Assembly (NCBI GenBank): GCA_943912855.1
Contig: CALTVC010000006.1
Span: 115,831-179,830, forward strand
Length of the DNA: 64,000 nucleotides
Source of the DNA: an uncultured Flavobacterium sp.
GTDB lineage: Bacteria; Bacteroidota; Bacteroidia; Flavobacteriales; Flavobacteriaceae
Reading direction: 5' to 3'
Position numbers and translations under genes: made by a program. Shown in pieces: positions 8,331-17,009 of the stretch (the first letter of the stretch is position 1; each line of letters opens with the position of its first letter). The notes beneath the pieces were generated by a model. It saw only the letters and a list, made by a program, of their open reading frames with translations, was not told the origin of the DNA and did not search any database.

Positions 8331-9581
8331 TTATCTAGTCGCATCATTAAACACTCTGCAGAAATTACCGCCACCTATTTTGGCAATTTCCTCTTCGGTA
8401 AATTTCTCTTTTAGCAAGGCATCAACCACGGCATAGTAGAAACCTGTTTTTTGGTCGGTCCAGGCTTCGTTGGTACGTTCGCCTACGCGTTTACCGCCCT
8501 TGTCGCCTTGTGGTTTACCGCCTTCTTTCTTATCGGCATCGGGTTTGCCTTTTGGCTTATCCTCTTCTTTAGGTTTGTCATCCTGCTTTTTATCGTCGTG
8601 TTTAGGTCCGCCCCAGGTATCAAAAGGCGAATGAAACGCCGGCGTTATCTTAGTATCGGTACCTATGCACACGTGTTCTATACCCGCTACGTTTACCATC
8701 GCACGAATGTTTTTAGCAAATTCAAGCGGCGTATCGGCAAGGTGTGTCCATACCCCGATAACCCCTCCGGCATCGGCTACAATCTTAGCCTGCTCTTTAC
8801 TAATGAGCCTTGGGCGCATCATCTTCGCCATGAATGGGTTGCTACCCAACTGGGTGTCTAACCCGGTATGACTGATAAACATTGGGGTTTTGCTCACTTT
8901 TAGCGCGGCATCTATGGTAGCATTATCAGCATGGGCAAGGTCTATAACTATGCCCAGGTGGTTGCATTCGGCTATGGTATCGGCGCCGAGTTTTGTAAGT
9001 CCACCAAACTGCGGTTTATTAGTATACACATCGCCCAGCGGTACCGAAGCATCGTTATCATGCAACAATCCTATATGGCGCAATCCTCTGTCGTACGCTA
9101 CTTTAACGCGTGTGGCATCGCCTTCCAGGAAATGACAACCTTCAACCGATTGTATGATAATTGGTTTGCCCGCCTTTTTAGCTGCTGTAAGGTCAGCCAT
9201 ATTTAGGGCGCGCTGTATGTTGTTGTCTTTAAGTACAATGTCCATTGCGTCGAGCCCGGCAAGGAAGCGGTTGTAACCATCGTCTTTATTAGGAAGTTTC
9301 TGGTAATCTACGGCAAACGTAGCGCAAATGGCCGATAAGCCTGACTTCTTCATTTCACCAGCCAGGTCGAGTTTTGGCCCAGGTAGTTCCTTGGCGCGTA
9401 GTGGAACATCTACGTGATTGTGTGTATCTATGCCTATAGTGCGCGCTACGATGTCGGCAATTTGCGGATCGAGGGTGTTAAATGCCCAGTTTACGGCAGG
9501 ATTTAGCATGGCAAGCGCTCCGGCGCCACCTATGGTATTCAGGAATTTTCTTCTCGACCAGGTGTTTTGTGGTATACCCAT
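8331..9581 (-). CDS. Tat-exported membrane-dipeptidase-like enzyme (peptidase M19)
   Basis: A 416-residue protein. The N-terminus carries a twin-arginine signal (SRRKFLNTIGGAGALAML). Metal-binding landmarks of renal-dipeptidase-like M19 enzymes follow: DTHNHVDVP near residue 52, SVEGCHFLEGD, DLAHAD, FISHTGLD and IGTD. These enzymes hydrolyse dipeptides with a binuclear zinc site; here they would act in the periplasm. Residues about 326-365 form a low-complexity Lys/Asp/Pro/Gly insert between the GTD motif and the C-terminal helices. Loss of one histidine in the first motif is not evident. The exact substrate is unknown. Confidence 0.88.
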   Translation of the reverse strand: MGIPQNTWSRRKFLNTIGGAGALAMLNPAVNWAFNTLDPQIADIVARTIGIDTHNHVDVPLRAKELPGPKLDLAGEMKKSGLSAICATFAVDYQKLPNKDDGYNRFLAGLDAMDIVLKDNNIQRALNMADLTAAKKAGKPIIIQSVEGCHFLEGDATRVKVAYDRGLRHIGLLHDNDASVPLGDVYTNKPQFGGLTKLGADTIAECNHLGIVIDLAHADNATIDAALKVSKTPMFISHTGLDTQLGSNPFMAKMMRPRLISKEQAKIVADAGGVIGVWTHLADTPLEFAKNIRAMVNVAGIEHVCIGTDTKITPAFHSPFDTWGGPKHDDKKQDDKPKEEDKPKGKPDADKKEGGKPQGDKGGKRVGERTNEAWTDQKTGFYYAVVDALLKEKFTEEEIAKIGGGNFCRVFNDATR

Positions 9582-10577
9582 GTGTTATAGTTTTAAGGTT
9601 ACTGTGTGTGGTGTGTTAACCTTGATTTGACTTAATTACAGGGCAATGGTTTAACTGTGTTGCAAAATTAGTTCAGATTGTTTTATGAAGTACTGAAGGT
9701 AGTTGTTCAGTAGATTTTTAGTAACACGGAGATTCACGGATAAGTCGCAGAGATACACGGAGCTTTTTGAAAGAAGATTGAGGTAAATTGCTATGTTTCT
9801 CTTTGCGCCTTTGCGCCTTTGCGTCTTTGCGTGAAATGTTTTGCCACAAAAGCCACAAAGAATTTTCACGAGGAACACAAAGCCTGACCGATGATTTTGA
9901 TGTACCCTTTGAAAGTGCACAAAGGCTTTCCTGCGGAAAGTGAAAGCTAGGGAAGTTGCTATGTTTTGCCTTTGCGTCTTTGCGTAAAGTATTTTACCAC
10001 AAAGAATATAAAAAAGACTCCTTTAAAGAAAGTTAGTTGGGTTGGGCAAAAAAAACACAAAGTTAGCGAGTTATGATGGTTAGAGTACTGAAGGCGGTCG
10101 TTCAGTAAAATGTAAAGTGCTATACATAACCTGTTGCACTTTGCTTCAGTAGATGTTTTTGTTATGATTTTAAATATCAATCATTTAAATGTATTGACGG
10201 CTTCCTTTGTTGCAACATTGTAGTTAACAAGTAAGCTACTTTTTTACGCGTTGTAGCAGCCTTAATTATAGTGCAAAATAGATATAGCTATTTTGAAACT
10301 TCAAATGTTAAAATTTAAAGGTAACTCAATCGACATTTTTTAAGGGTGGATTTATAGCGGTTGTATTATAGGGATGCAAAATGGTATAGCGTGAATAACA
10401 ACTATGTGAGAGATGTTGAAACCTGAAAATATGTCCTGATTATCAATGTGAAAATATTCAAAAGAGACAAAAAGTCATTTAAACTGCCGTTTTGGCATTG
10501 GTTTTGGTAGTGGTATAGTAGTTGTCTAATTTATAAGCGTAAACAAGATTTCTAACTTATAAAATAACATTTGGATT
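9582..10577. repeat. Gene-free kilobase with interspersed repeats
   Basis: I see no convincing gene in this stretch. Positions 9724-9762 hold an ACGGAGATTCACGGATAAG-type repeat, related to units at 26408-26510 and 48104-48142. Positions 9801-9833 and 9965-9985 carry tandem CTTTGCGCCTTTGCG units. The phrase GTACTGAAGG(T/C)(A/G)GT(T/C)GTTCAGTA occurs twice, near 9690 and 10086. The last 300 bases before Hsp20 are AT-rich and probably contain its promoter, though no clear TAnnTTTG site is present. Confidence 0.6.
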
Positions 10578-11000
10578 ATGAACCATATAAAAAGACATCA
10601 CGTAAATGCATTCCCGGTAATGGACGGATTTTTAAAGGACTGGATGGGCGGTAGTCAATTGAATACCAGAACTGTACCGGCTGTGAATATTAAAGAAACC
10701 GACGGCGCATTTGCTGTAGCCCTTGTGGCTCCGGGCCTTAAGAAAGAGGATTTTAAAATAGAGGTGGAAAATGGCTTGCTGGCCATATCTCATGAGGCTA
10801 AAAATGAGCAGGTTCAGGAAGATGGGAAATATACCCGCAGGGAATTTACTCAGGCTTCTTTTAAAAGAGCTTTTACCCTGCCTGATACCGTTAACGAAGA
10901 GGCGATAAGTGCTAATTATGAGGGCGGTATCCTTACACTGTCGCTTCCTAAGAAAGATGAAGCGCAGCTGAAAACGAAAAGGATGATAGAGATTTCATAA
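10578..11000 (+). CDS. Small heat-shock protein Hsp20
   Basis: A 140-residue protein of standard Hsp20 length. The alpha-crystallin domain covers about residues 35-130: VNIKETDGAFAVALVAPGL, then FKIEVENGLLAISHE, RREFTQASFKRAFTLPDTV, and the strand pair ISANYEGGILTLSLPK. The N-terminus (MNHIKRHHVNAFP) is short and variable. Hsp20 proteins are ATP-independent chaperones that hold unfolding proteins in the cytoplasm. The C-terminal IXI-type tail is reduced to RMIEIS. A terminator follows. Confidence 0.92.
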   Translation: MNHIKRHHVNAFPVMDGFLKDWMGGSQLNTRTVPAVNIKETDGAFAVALVAPGLKKEDFKIEVENGLLAISHEAKNEQVQEDGKYTRREFTQASFKRAFTLPDTVNEEAISANYEGGILTLSLPKKDEAQLKTKRMIEIS

Positions 11001-11027
11001 TGATGATTGGTTGATTGGTTTGAATGG

Positions 11028-11055
11028 AAGGCGCTCCCATACAGGGGGCGCTTTT
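11028..11055 (+). terminator. Terminator after hsp20
   Basis: GCGCTCCC (11031-11038) can pair with GGGGGCGC (11044-11051), with one G-U pair, followed by TTTT. It lies between convergent genes and may serve hsp20 mainly. Confidence 0.6.
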
Positions 11056-11060
11056 CTGAT

Positions 11061-11276
11061 TTAGGCTACGGCCGGTTCGTTAAGATCGGAATATTTTATG
11101 CTGAATGAAGATCGCACTATAAACCAGCTGATAGCAAGGCAAACAAGGCTTACAACGGCATGCAGTGCCATTACCATATAGTATGGTTGCACCGCGATTA
11201 TTTCTTCGTACAGGTTAAAACCTGCTATGGTAGCGATAAGCAAAATGGGTATTAAAATAAGCAACTTCATAATCAT
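11061..11276 (-). CDS. Small two-helix membrane protein
   Basis: A 71-residue protein (or 69, from the second Met at 11270). It has two hydrophobic helices, LLILIPILLIATIAGF and MALHAVVSLVCLAISWFIV, and a short hydrophilic C-terminus. It should sit in the inner membrane with both ends on the same side. I do not recognise a family. It converges on hsp20 and shares the terminator region. Confidence 0.55.
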   Translation of the reverse strand: MIMKLLILIPILLIATIAGFNLYEEIIAVQPYYMVMALHAVVSLVCLAISWFIVRSSFSIKYSDLNEPAVA

Positions 11277-11422
11277 CTCATTTTTAGGTTTCTGAGTGTA
11301 ATTTCAGGTTTTTAAATGCTAATTTTTGCCAACCCGTTCATAATAAAGCGTTAAAACTCCGTTTAAGGTTTGATGATGCTGAGCGCTTTTAGTGTATAAA
11401 GATAATTTGTATTTTAGAGCCT

Positions 11423-11671
11423 ATGAAACTGTTTGAGTATAAGCGATTAAATGAAGAGGAGCAGTGCCGTGTACTTTGGGATAACGGCGAGCTGATTGAT
11501 GCATGCCTGGAAGGGCAAGTGCGTAAGCTATTGTATGCTATAGATGACTTTTTTGTGGAGCTCTGGTGTCATACGGAGACCAATAAAATACTATGGCGAC
11601 TCAGTTTTAAGCAGGGCAAGTTATTGGAGAAATACCTTGATAAATACCCTGTTGTAGATTTAAAGCTTTGA
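11423..11671 (+). CDS. Small hypothetical protein
   Basis: An 82-residue soluble protein with no signal peptide: MKLFEYKRLNEEEQCRV at the start, and an aromatic middle (DDFFVELWCHTETNKILW). The pattern of alternating strands and helices suggests a compact alpha/beta fold. I do not recognise the family. It stands alone, with AGATAATTTG just upstream as a possible imperfect -7 element. Confidence 0.6.
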   Translation: MKLFEYKRLNEEEQCRVLWDNGELIDACLEGQVRKLLYAIDDFFVELWCHTETNKILWRLSFKQGKLLEKYLDKYPVVDLKL

Positions 11672-11722
11672 ATCCGGGAAAACGCATTGCATGTCTTTAA
11701 ATGTGTGCTGTATTGCTGAATA

Positions 11723-12664
11723 TTACTTTATTATAAACTGTAAGGTTTGTTTATTGGTGTCATTAGTGGATATGGTAATGAAATAATTTCCTGTAGTTAA
11801 TCCTGATGTACTTATTGCGTCCTCAAATAGAGCATTGCCTGTATTAAGTTTTCGCCCAATAGAGTCAAAAATTGTATAGGTAAAAATGTCGTTTCTGTTG
11901 GTTATTGCGCTAATATGTAAAGAGTTGTTGGCGGGATTTGGCCATGCTGATAAAGTATTGTTTAGCTGTAACTGTGTAGTAGATGAAAGCTGATCGTTTA
12001 CATTGTTTATATGTCGTAGTGTGTTGCCGAGGCAATCAGTTTCCATGGGTTTCCATGTAATGCCGTCAAAGTTCATGCAAAAAATGGCTTCAAGCTGTTG
12101 GGTTTGTCCATTTGAGTCTAAATAATTTCCTTGTCCGGAAACGGTTCTGGCGCAGGTTCCTGAGGGTACCGGTGAGCCATTGATAAGTTTTTTGTTGTAG
12201 ATGATTTTGGTGTAAGATACGTCGTTTCTATTGTGAGCTACATAGCGTCCGGTTCCATGATAGCCTTCGGTATGTATGTTTAATACAGTTTGTGTGCCTG
12301 TTACAACCTCGCCGATATAAGTGTTGTATCCTTCGGCATTGCTGATGGTATGCCTTGGGTTAGAAATTGCAAAGTTGTAAGCGCCTATCGGGGTGGAGAT
12401 GTTATTTACAAACTCGCTTGTGTTTCCTATGTGCTGTAATTGAGTTAAGGTTTCGTTTACTGTTACGTAATATGAAAAGAATACACCACCTGAACCCGAA
12501 GCGAAATAATTATCTCCGGTAACGGTATTTGGGTCAGTGCCATTAGCTAAAACATAAAGCTCTACGGTAACATTGTCGGTGGTATCGGTAATGCGTTTCA
12601 GTATCTGCTGGCTGTGTGCAGAGGTAATGATTACCAATGCGAGTGCTAGGAATAATTGTTTCAT
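11723..12664 (-). CDS. Type IX secreted protein (T9SS type A sorting domain)
   Basis: A 313-residue protein with a signal peptide ending in HSQQ, a beta-rich middle region (about residues 20-235) of unknown function, and a C-terminal domain starting LSAWPNPANNSLHIS, with GLTTGNYFITIS near the end. The WPNP start and GxYxxxI pattern are typical of type A T9SS sorting domains, which guide cargo through the outer membrane and are then removed. The middle has few cysteines and no motif I can name. The sorting call is strong; the function is unknown. Confidence 0.88.
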   Translation of the reverse strand: MKQLFLALALVIITSAHSQQILKRITDTTDNVTVELYVLANGTDPNTVTGDNYFASGSGGVFFSYYVTVNETLTQLQHIGNTSEFVNNISTPIGAYNFAISNPRHTISNAEGYNTYIGEVVTGTQTVLNIHTEGYHGTGRYVAHNRNDVSYTKIIYNKKLINGSPVPSGTCARTVSGQGNYLDSNGQTQQLEAIFCMNFDGITWKPMETDCLGNTLRHINNVNDQLSSTTQLQLNNTLSAWPNPANNSLHISAITNRNDIFTYTIFDSIGRKLNTGNALFEDAISTSGLTTGNYFITISTNDTNKQTLQFIIK

Positions 12665-12796
12665 GATAGGGTTGATTTTATGCTAATGTAATGAATAATA
12701 GTATTGATGGGAATTATTTTTTAGGAAGAGGAGCGTGTTATAAAGTTGTAATTTAAATGTATTATTTTAGCAGGAAAACCTATACCACGACAAATT

Positions 12797-13393
12797 ATGG
12801 ATGATAATTTTTTCGATTTTGTAAAAACACCCGATAGAGAACTTTTTATGCGCTCACGTACTCAGTTAGTACAACGGCCGGATTATAACGCGTATTCAGA
12901 TGACCTCAGAAAGCTTGATTCGTTATTAGATGAGGGTAAGTTTGATGAAGCCCTGAAATACCGTAGTTTCAATCTTATATTAAGTCCGCGCGCTCAGATG
13001 TTGTATGCTTTTGCCTATGCGCAAAAAGGTCTGGAAAAAGAAGAAAACGCGGCAGCAACAATCGGTAGCCTTATTATGGAAAACATACTACTTACCGGCA
13101 ACGGCAGTAAGGAACAACCATATTTTGTAACCCGTGTAGAAGATGAGCGTGATGTGGTTATGGCGTTGGGCGAACATTTTGCAAGTCAGGTACTTTTGCA
13201 AGATGAGGGGCGTTACATGGACTGTATTACCGCCCAGAGTGGTAAAAATATTTATTTTGATATAACCGACTGTTATAAAAGCATGCAGAAGTCTTCGCTC
13301 GATGATTTTTTGGAACAACTTGAAAAAGAAGGAGGGCAGGAAAAAGGTTCTTCTCAGGCTTCTGAAAAGAAATGGTGGCAGTTCTGGAAATAA
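12797..13393 (+). CDS. Hypothetical cytoplasmic protein (possibly DUF4919)
   Basis: A 198-residue protein without signal peptide. The first half contains RPDYNAYSDDLRKLDSLL and DEGKFDEALKYRSFN, which reads like a helical hairpin of TPR type. The second half has FDITDCYKSMQKSSLDDF. The tail ends in KWWQFWK, an aromatic-basic end often seen on proteins that touch the membrane. It resembles what I recall of DUF4919, but I am unsure. It is read in the same direction as thrS, 115 bases upstream, from a separate transcript. Confidence 0.65.
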   Translation: MDDNFFDFVKTPDRELFMRSRTQLVQRPDYNAYSDDLRKLDSLLDEGKFDEALKYRSFNLILSPRAQMLYAFAYAQKGLEKEENAAATIGSLIMENILLTGNGSKEQPYFVTRVEDERDVVMALGEHFASQVLLQDEGRYMDCITAQSGKNIYFDITDCYKSMQKSSLDDFLEQLEKEGGQEKGSSQASEKKWWQFWK

Positions 13394-13475
13394 AGCGGTT
13401 TGATTTGTTTTTCATCTGTCGAATTTCCTGTCTAAAATTCTAATAATCTAGCAATCCAATCAATCCAAAATTCGC

Positions 13476-13483
13476 TATATTTG
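13476..13483 (+). promoter_or_regulatory. -7 element for thrS-infC-rpmI-rplT
   Basis: TATATTTG matches TAnnTTTG and lies 26 bases before the thrS ATG, predicting a start near 13490. There is no good TTG at the expected -33 distance. It is the only clear promoter element before the translation cluster. Confidence 0.5.
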
Positions 13484-13508
13484 CGCACATTATAAATTTT
13501 TAATACTA

Positions 13509-15455
13509 ATGATAAATATTACATTGCCGGACGGTTCGGTAAAACAGTTTGAGTCGGGAGTTTCTCCCTACGATGTGGCCGTGAGCATAAGCGAGGGCCT
13601 TGCCAGGAATATTATTTCTGCATCCTTTAATGGTACCACTGTTGAAACGAAAACCCCACTGACCACGGACGGCTCATTAGTACTTTATACATGGAACGAC
13701 CCAGAGGGCAAAAAAGCCTTTTGGCACTCTACCAGCCACGTTATGGCACAGGCACTTCAGGAGCTGTACCCGGGTATTAAACTTACCATAGGGCCTGCTA
13801 TAGAAAAAGGTTTTTATTATGATGTAGACTTTAACGGACAAACCATTGCCGATAAGGATTTTAAAGCCATAGAAGACCGTGTTCTTGCTATAGCTAAAGA
13901 AAAACACGAATTTACCATGCGTTCTGCTACTAAGGCAGAGGCGCTTGCGTTTTATAAAGCAGAAGAAAACCCGTACAAGACCGAGCTTATAGAGAATCTT
14001 GAAGACGGTACCATTACCTTCTGCGACCACGCTACGTTTACCGATCTTTGCCGTGGCGGACACATTCCGAACACCGGCATTATAAAGGCGTTTAAAATTA
14101 TGAGCGTGGCAGGTGCTTACTGGCGTGGCGACGAAAAGAACAAACAGCTTACCCGTGTATATGGTATATCTTTCCCTAAACAGAAAGATCTTACTGAGTA
14201 CCTTGAGCTACTTGAAGAAGCCAAGCGCCGTGATCACCGTAAGCTGGGCAAGGAGCTAGAGCTGTTTACGTTCTCTCAGAAAGTAGGGCAGGGGCTTCCG
14301 CTATGGTTGCCAAAAGGTGCCGCGCTACGCGACAGGCTGGAGCAATTCCTTAAAAAAGCACAAAAGAAAGCCGGATATGAGCAGGTGGTTACACCGCACA
14401 TAGGGCAAAAAGAACTATATGTGACATCGGGTCACTACGCTAAGTACGGAGCCGACAGCTTCCAGCCGATACACACACCTAACGAAGGTGAGGAGTTTTT
14501 GCTGAAGCCGATGAACTGTCCGCACCACTGCGAAATCTTTAACAGTAAGCCGTGGTCGTACAAAGACCTGCCTAAGCGTTATGCTGAGTTTGGTACCGTA
14601 TACCGTTATGAGCAGAGTGGTGAGCTTCATGGGCTTACACGCGTTCGTGGGTTTACTCAGGACGACGCGCACATTTTCTGTACACCGGATCAGCTAGATG
14701 AGGAATTCAAAAAAGTAATCGACCTGGTACTGTATGTATTCGGTTCGCTTGGATTTGAAAACTTCAGCGCGCAGATTTCACTTCGCGACCAGGAAAACCG
14801 CGATAAGTACATTGGTACAGATGAAAACTGGGAGAAAGCGGAAAACGCGATTATTAACGCTGCCAGAGATAAAGGTCTTAATACAGTAGTGGAGTATGGC
14901 GAAGCCGCGTTCTATGGTCCTAAACTCGACTTTATGGTGAAGGATGCCCTGGGCCGCCAATGGCAGTTGGGTACCATTCAGGTAGATTATAACCTGCCGG
15001 AGCGTTTCGACCTGACCTACAAGGGTTCAGACAACGAACTGCACCGCCCGGTAATGATTCACCGTGCACCGTTTGGTTCTATGGAGCGTTTCATAGCCAT
15101 ATTGCTTGAAAATACAGCAGGTAATTTCCCGCTTTGGTTAATGCCGGAGCAGGCTATCATACTGTCTCTTAGTGAGAAATATGAAAATTATGCCAAAAAA
15201 GTTTTGGAATTACTGGAAAATCACGAAATTCGCGCTCTGATTGACAACCGTAATGAAACTATCGGTAAAAAGATACGCGATGCCGAGGTGCAGAAACTAC
15301 CTTTTATGCTGATTGTAGGCGAAGAAGAAGAGAAAAACGGTACAATTTCTGTAAGGAAGCACGGCGATGCCGGTAAGAGCAACCAAACCATGACGGTAGA
15401 ACAATTTGCAGAACTGGTACAGGAAGAAATAAATAAGACACTGAAACCATTCTAA
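13509..15455 (+). CDS. thrS: Threonyl-tRNA synthetase
   Basis: A 648-residue class II synthetase that charges tRNA-Thr, full length for the family. Domains in order: TGS (1-60, ITLPDGSVKQFESG), the editing SAD domain (HSTSHVMAQALQEL and CRGGHIPNT, with the zinc-type HxxxH and C/H residues), the catalytic core with motif 2 RYEQSGELHGLTRVRGFTQD and zinc ligands in LLKPMNCPHHCEIF, motif 3 IHRAPFGSMERF, and the anticodon-binding domain (about 545-648). It leads the conserved thrS-infC-rpmI-rplT order. In some bacteria thrS is controlled by its own product; nothing here shows that. Confidence 0.97.
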   Translation: MINITLPDGSVKQFESGVSPYDVAVSISEGLARNIISASFNGTTVETKTPLTTDGSLVLYTWNDPEGKKAFWHSTSHVMAQALQELYPGIKLTIGPAIEKGFYYDVDFNGQTIADKDFKAIEDRVLAIAKEKHEFTMRSATKAEALAFYKAEENPYKTELIENLEDGTITFCDHATFTDLCRGGHIPNTGIIKAFKIMSVAGAYWRGDEKNKQLTRVYGISFPKQKDLTEYLELLEEAKRRDHRKLGKELELFTFSQKVGQGLPLWLPKGAALRDRLEQFLKKAQKKAGYEQVVTPHIGQKELYVTSGHYAKYGADSFQPIHTPNEGEEFLLKPMNCPHHCEIFNSKPWSYKDLPKRYAEFGTVYRYEQSGELHGLTRVRGFTQDDAHIFCTPDQLDEEFKKVIDLVLYVFGSLGFENFSAQISLRDQENRDKYIGTDENWEKAENAIINAARDKGLNTVVEYGEAAFYGPKLDFMVKDALGRQWQLGTIQVDYNLPERFDLTYKGSDNELHRPVMIHRAPFGSMERFIAILLENTAGNFPLWLMPEQAIILSLSEKYENYAKKVLELLENHEIRALIDNRNETIGKKIRDAEVQKLPFMLIVGEEEEKNGTISVRKHGDAGKSNQTMTVEQFAELVQEEINKTLKPF

Positions 15456-15485
15456 GTTTAACTTAAAAATTTAAGAGCCATAGCT

Positions 15486-16037
15486 ATTAGAAACAACAGG
15501 GGACCACAGCCCCGCGTAGAAAAAAAAGATCCGCACAGGATTAACGGCCTTATCCGTGTGCCTGAAGTAAGGCTTGTAGGCGAAAACATTGAGCCGGGTG
15601 TATACCGTACATCTCAGGCGCTTCAATGGGCCGAAGAGCAGGAGCTTGACCTTGTAGAAATATCTCCAAACGCCGCGCCGCCGGTGTGTAAGATTATGGA
15701 CTACAAGAAGTTTCTTTACGAACAAAAGAAGCGTGACAAGATGCTTAAGGCAAAAAGCACGCAGATCGTTGTAAAAGAAATACGCTTTGGGCCACAGACA
15801 GATGAGCACGATTACGACTTTAAGAAAAAGAATGCCGAAAAATTCCTGAAAGAAGGAAGTAAACTTAAAGCGTTTGTATTCTTTAAAGGACGTAGTATCA
15901 TCTACAAAGAGCAAGGGCAGATATTGCTGCTTAAACTTGCTCAGGAACTGGAAGAGTGGGGCAAAGTAGAATCTATGCCGGTACTTGAAGGTAAAAGGAT
16001 GATTATGTTCATAGCGCCTAAGAAGAAAAAAGCATAA
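15486..16037 (+). CDS. infC: Translation initiation factor IF-3, non-AUG start
   Basis: IF-3 binds the 30S subunit and checks start codons. The reading frame is open from 15462, and conserved N-terminal sequence (RNNRGPQPRVEKKD, HRINGLIRVPEVRLVG) is encoded before the first conventional start, a GTG at 15558. Only ATA (15480) and ATT (15486) are plausible starts, so I choose ATT: AAGAG at 15473-15477 is 8 bases upstream. IF-3 in E. coli also starts at AUU, which allows self-limitation. From there the protein is 183 residues. Later landmarks are LVEISPNAAPPVCKIMDY, EIRFGPQTDEHDY and GKRMIMFIAPKK. thrS ends 30 bases upstream. Confidence 0.93.
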   Translation: MRNNRGPQPRVEKKDPHRINGLIRVPEVRLVGENIEPGVYRTSQALQWAEEQELDLVEISPNAAPPVCKIMDYKKFLYEQKKRDKMLKAKSTQIVVKEIRFGPQTDEHDYDFKKKNAEKFLKEGSKLKAFVFFKGRSIIYKEQGQILLLKLAQELEEWGKVESMPVLEGKRMIMFIAPKKKKA

Positions 16038-16189
16038 ATAAGTCCAAGGGTCGAGAGTCTTAAAGTCAAAAGTCATAAAACCGACAGATGCTGTTTAAGC
16101 TAATTGAGGTCATGACTTTATAAACTTTACGACTTTCGACTTTATGACTAAAGAAAAGTAAGTAAGATAATTTAAAATACAGGAAGAAA
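16038..16189. repeat. Inverted-repeat element inside the infC-rpmI gap
   Basis: AGTCATAAA near 16070 is complementary to TTTATGACT at 16140-16148, with AAGTC/GACTT phrases between. Similar AAAGTC-rich text occurs at 43634-43675. No gene is present. Any effect on rpmI-rplT expression is unknown. Confidence 0.5.
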
Positions 16190-16387
16190 ATGCCTAAAAT
16201 GAAAACTAAATCTAGTGCCAAGAAGAGATTCAAGGTTACTGGTTCAGGAAAGATCAAAAGGAAGCACGCTTTCAAGAGTCACATCCTGACAAAAAAATCT
16301 AAAAAACGTAAGCTTGCGCTTACTCACGCTACTCTTGTTCACAAAACAGATGAGAAAAGCGTTCAACAGCAATTAGGCCTACGCTAA
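16190..16387 (+). CDS. rpmI: 50S ribosomal protein L35
   Basis: A 65-residue, strongly basic protein with the L35 start MPKMKTKSSAKKRFKVTG and the family pattern of Lys/Arg throughout (AFKSHILTKKSKKRK). It belongs to the large subunit. It lies in the usual infC-rpmI-rplT order, with a 152-base repeat-bearing gap before it and a 100-base gap after. The ATG is preceded by AGGAAG. Confidence 0.96.
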   Translation: MPKMKTKSSAKKRFKVTGSGKIKRKHAFKSHILTKKSKKRKLALTHATLVHKTDEKSVQQQLGLR

Positions 16388-16487
16388 ATTGCCGTTCGGT
16401 TAAAACAATTTATAACCCTGGAGTATGGCTTTTAAGTTCCCAAAACATTTATAAAAACGGGGCGCCTGCTACAAAAAAATTAAAATT

Positions 16488-16832
16488 ATGCCAAGATCAG
16501 TAAATTCAGTTGCTTCTAGAGCCCGTAGAAAAAAGGTTCTTAAGCAAGCCAAAGGTTTCTTTGGAAGACGTAAAAACGTTTGGACAGTAGCCAAAAACGC
16601 GGTAGAAAAAGCAATGGTTTATGCTTACCGCGACCGCAAACAAAAGAAGAGAAACTTCCGTGCCCTATGGATTATGCGTATTAACGCAGGTGCCCGTCAG
16701 CATGGTCTTAGCTACTCTCAATTCATTGGTAAAGTTAAAGCTGCAAACATCGAGCTGAACCGTAAGGTTCTTGCAGATCTTGCTGCTAACCACCCTGATG
16801 CGTTTGCTGCTATAGTAAACCAGGTTAAATAA
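16488..16832 (+). CDS. rplT: 50S ribosomal protein L20
   Basis: A 114-residue basic protein starting MPRSVNSVASRARRKK, with the conserved AKGFFGRRKNVWTVAKNAV, YRDRKQKKRNFRALWI and GLSYSQFIGKVKAANIELNRK. L20 is needed early in 50S assembly by binding 23S rRNA, and in other bacteria it can regulate this operon. It is the last gene before a strong terminator. Confidence 0.97.
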   Translation: MPRSVNSVASRARRKKVLKQAKGFFGRRKNVWTVAKNAVEKAMVYAYRDRKQKKRNFRALWIMRINAGARQHGLSYSQFIGKVKAANIELNRKVLADLAANHPDAFAAIVNQVK

Positions 16833-16872
16833 GAACGTTCGTCTATACAACAATATATTTTATCTTACTTAC

Positions 16873-16901
16873 AAAACTCCCACCATTGGTGGGAGTTTTT
16901 T
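16873..16901 (+). terminator. Terminator of the thrS-rplT cluster
   Basis: A perfect 12-base stem (AAAACTCCCACC at 16873-16884 with GGTGGGAGTTTT at 16888-16899), a 3-base loop and a T-run: a classic Rho-independent terminator. Confidence 0.92.
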
Positions 16902-17009
16902 AGTTTCTGAGATGCTGAGTTTCTTAGTTCCTGAGATGCTGAGCCATTGAGATCATAAGTTCAAATTTATAAAAACTAAGATTCTAAGTGTCTCAGCATC
17001 TCAGAAACT
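16902..17009. repeat. Inverted-repeat element, 18-base perfect arms
   Basis: AGTTTCTGAGATGCTGAG at 16902-16919 is exactly complementary to CTCAGCATCTCAGAAACT at 16992-17009. CTGAGATGCTGAG also recurs at 16931-16943. The element fills the gap between rplT and the next gene and touches that gene's stop codon. It looks like a small non-autonomous repeat. Confidence 0.75.

Noticed and set aside
9651..9920. 89-codon minus-strand frame
   Set aside because: It is made of interspersed repeat text (HAKTQRRKGAK-type translation) and has no protein-like features.
9801..9985. CRISPR-like tandem units (CTTTGCGCC)
   Set aside because: Units are 9-10 bases, contiguous, without unique spacers and with no cas genes nearby.
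15471..16076. 201-codon frame antisense to infC
   Set aside because: infC is clearly coding; the antisense product is rich in Phe, Leu and Tyr, as expected from reverse-reading Lys/Glu codons.
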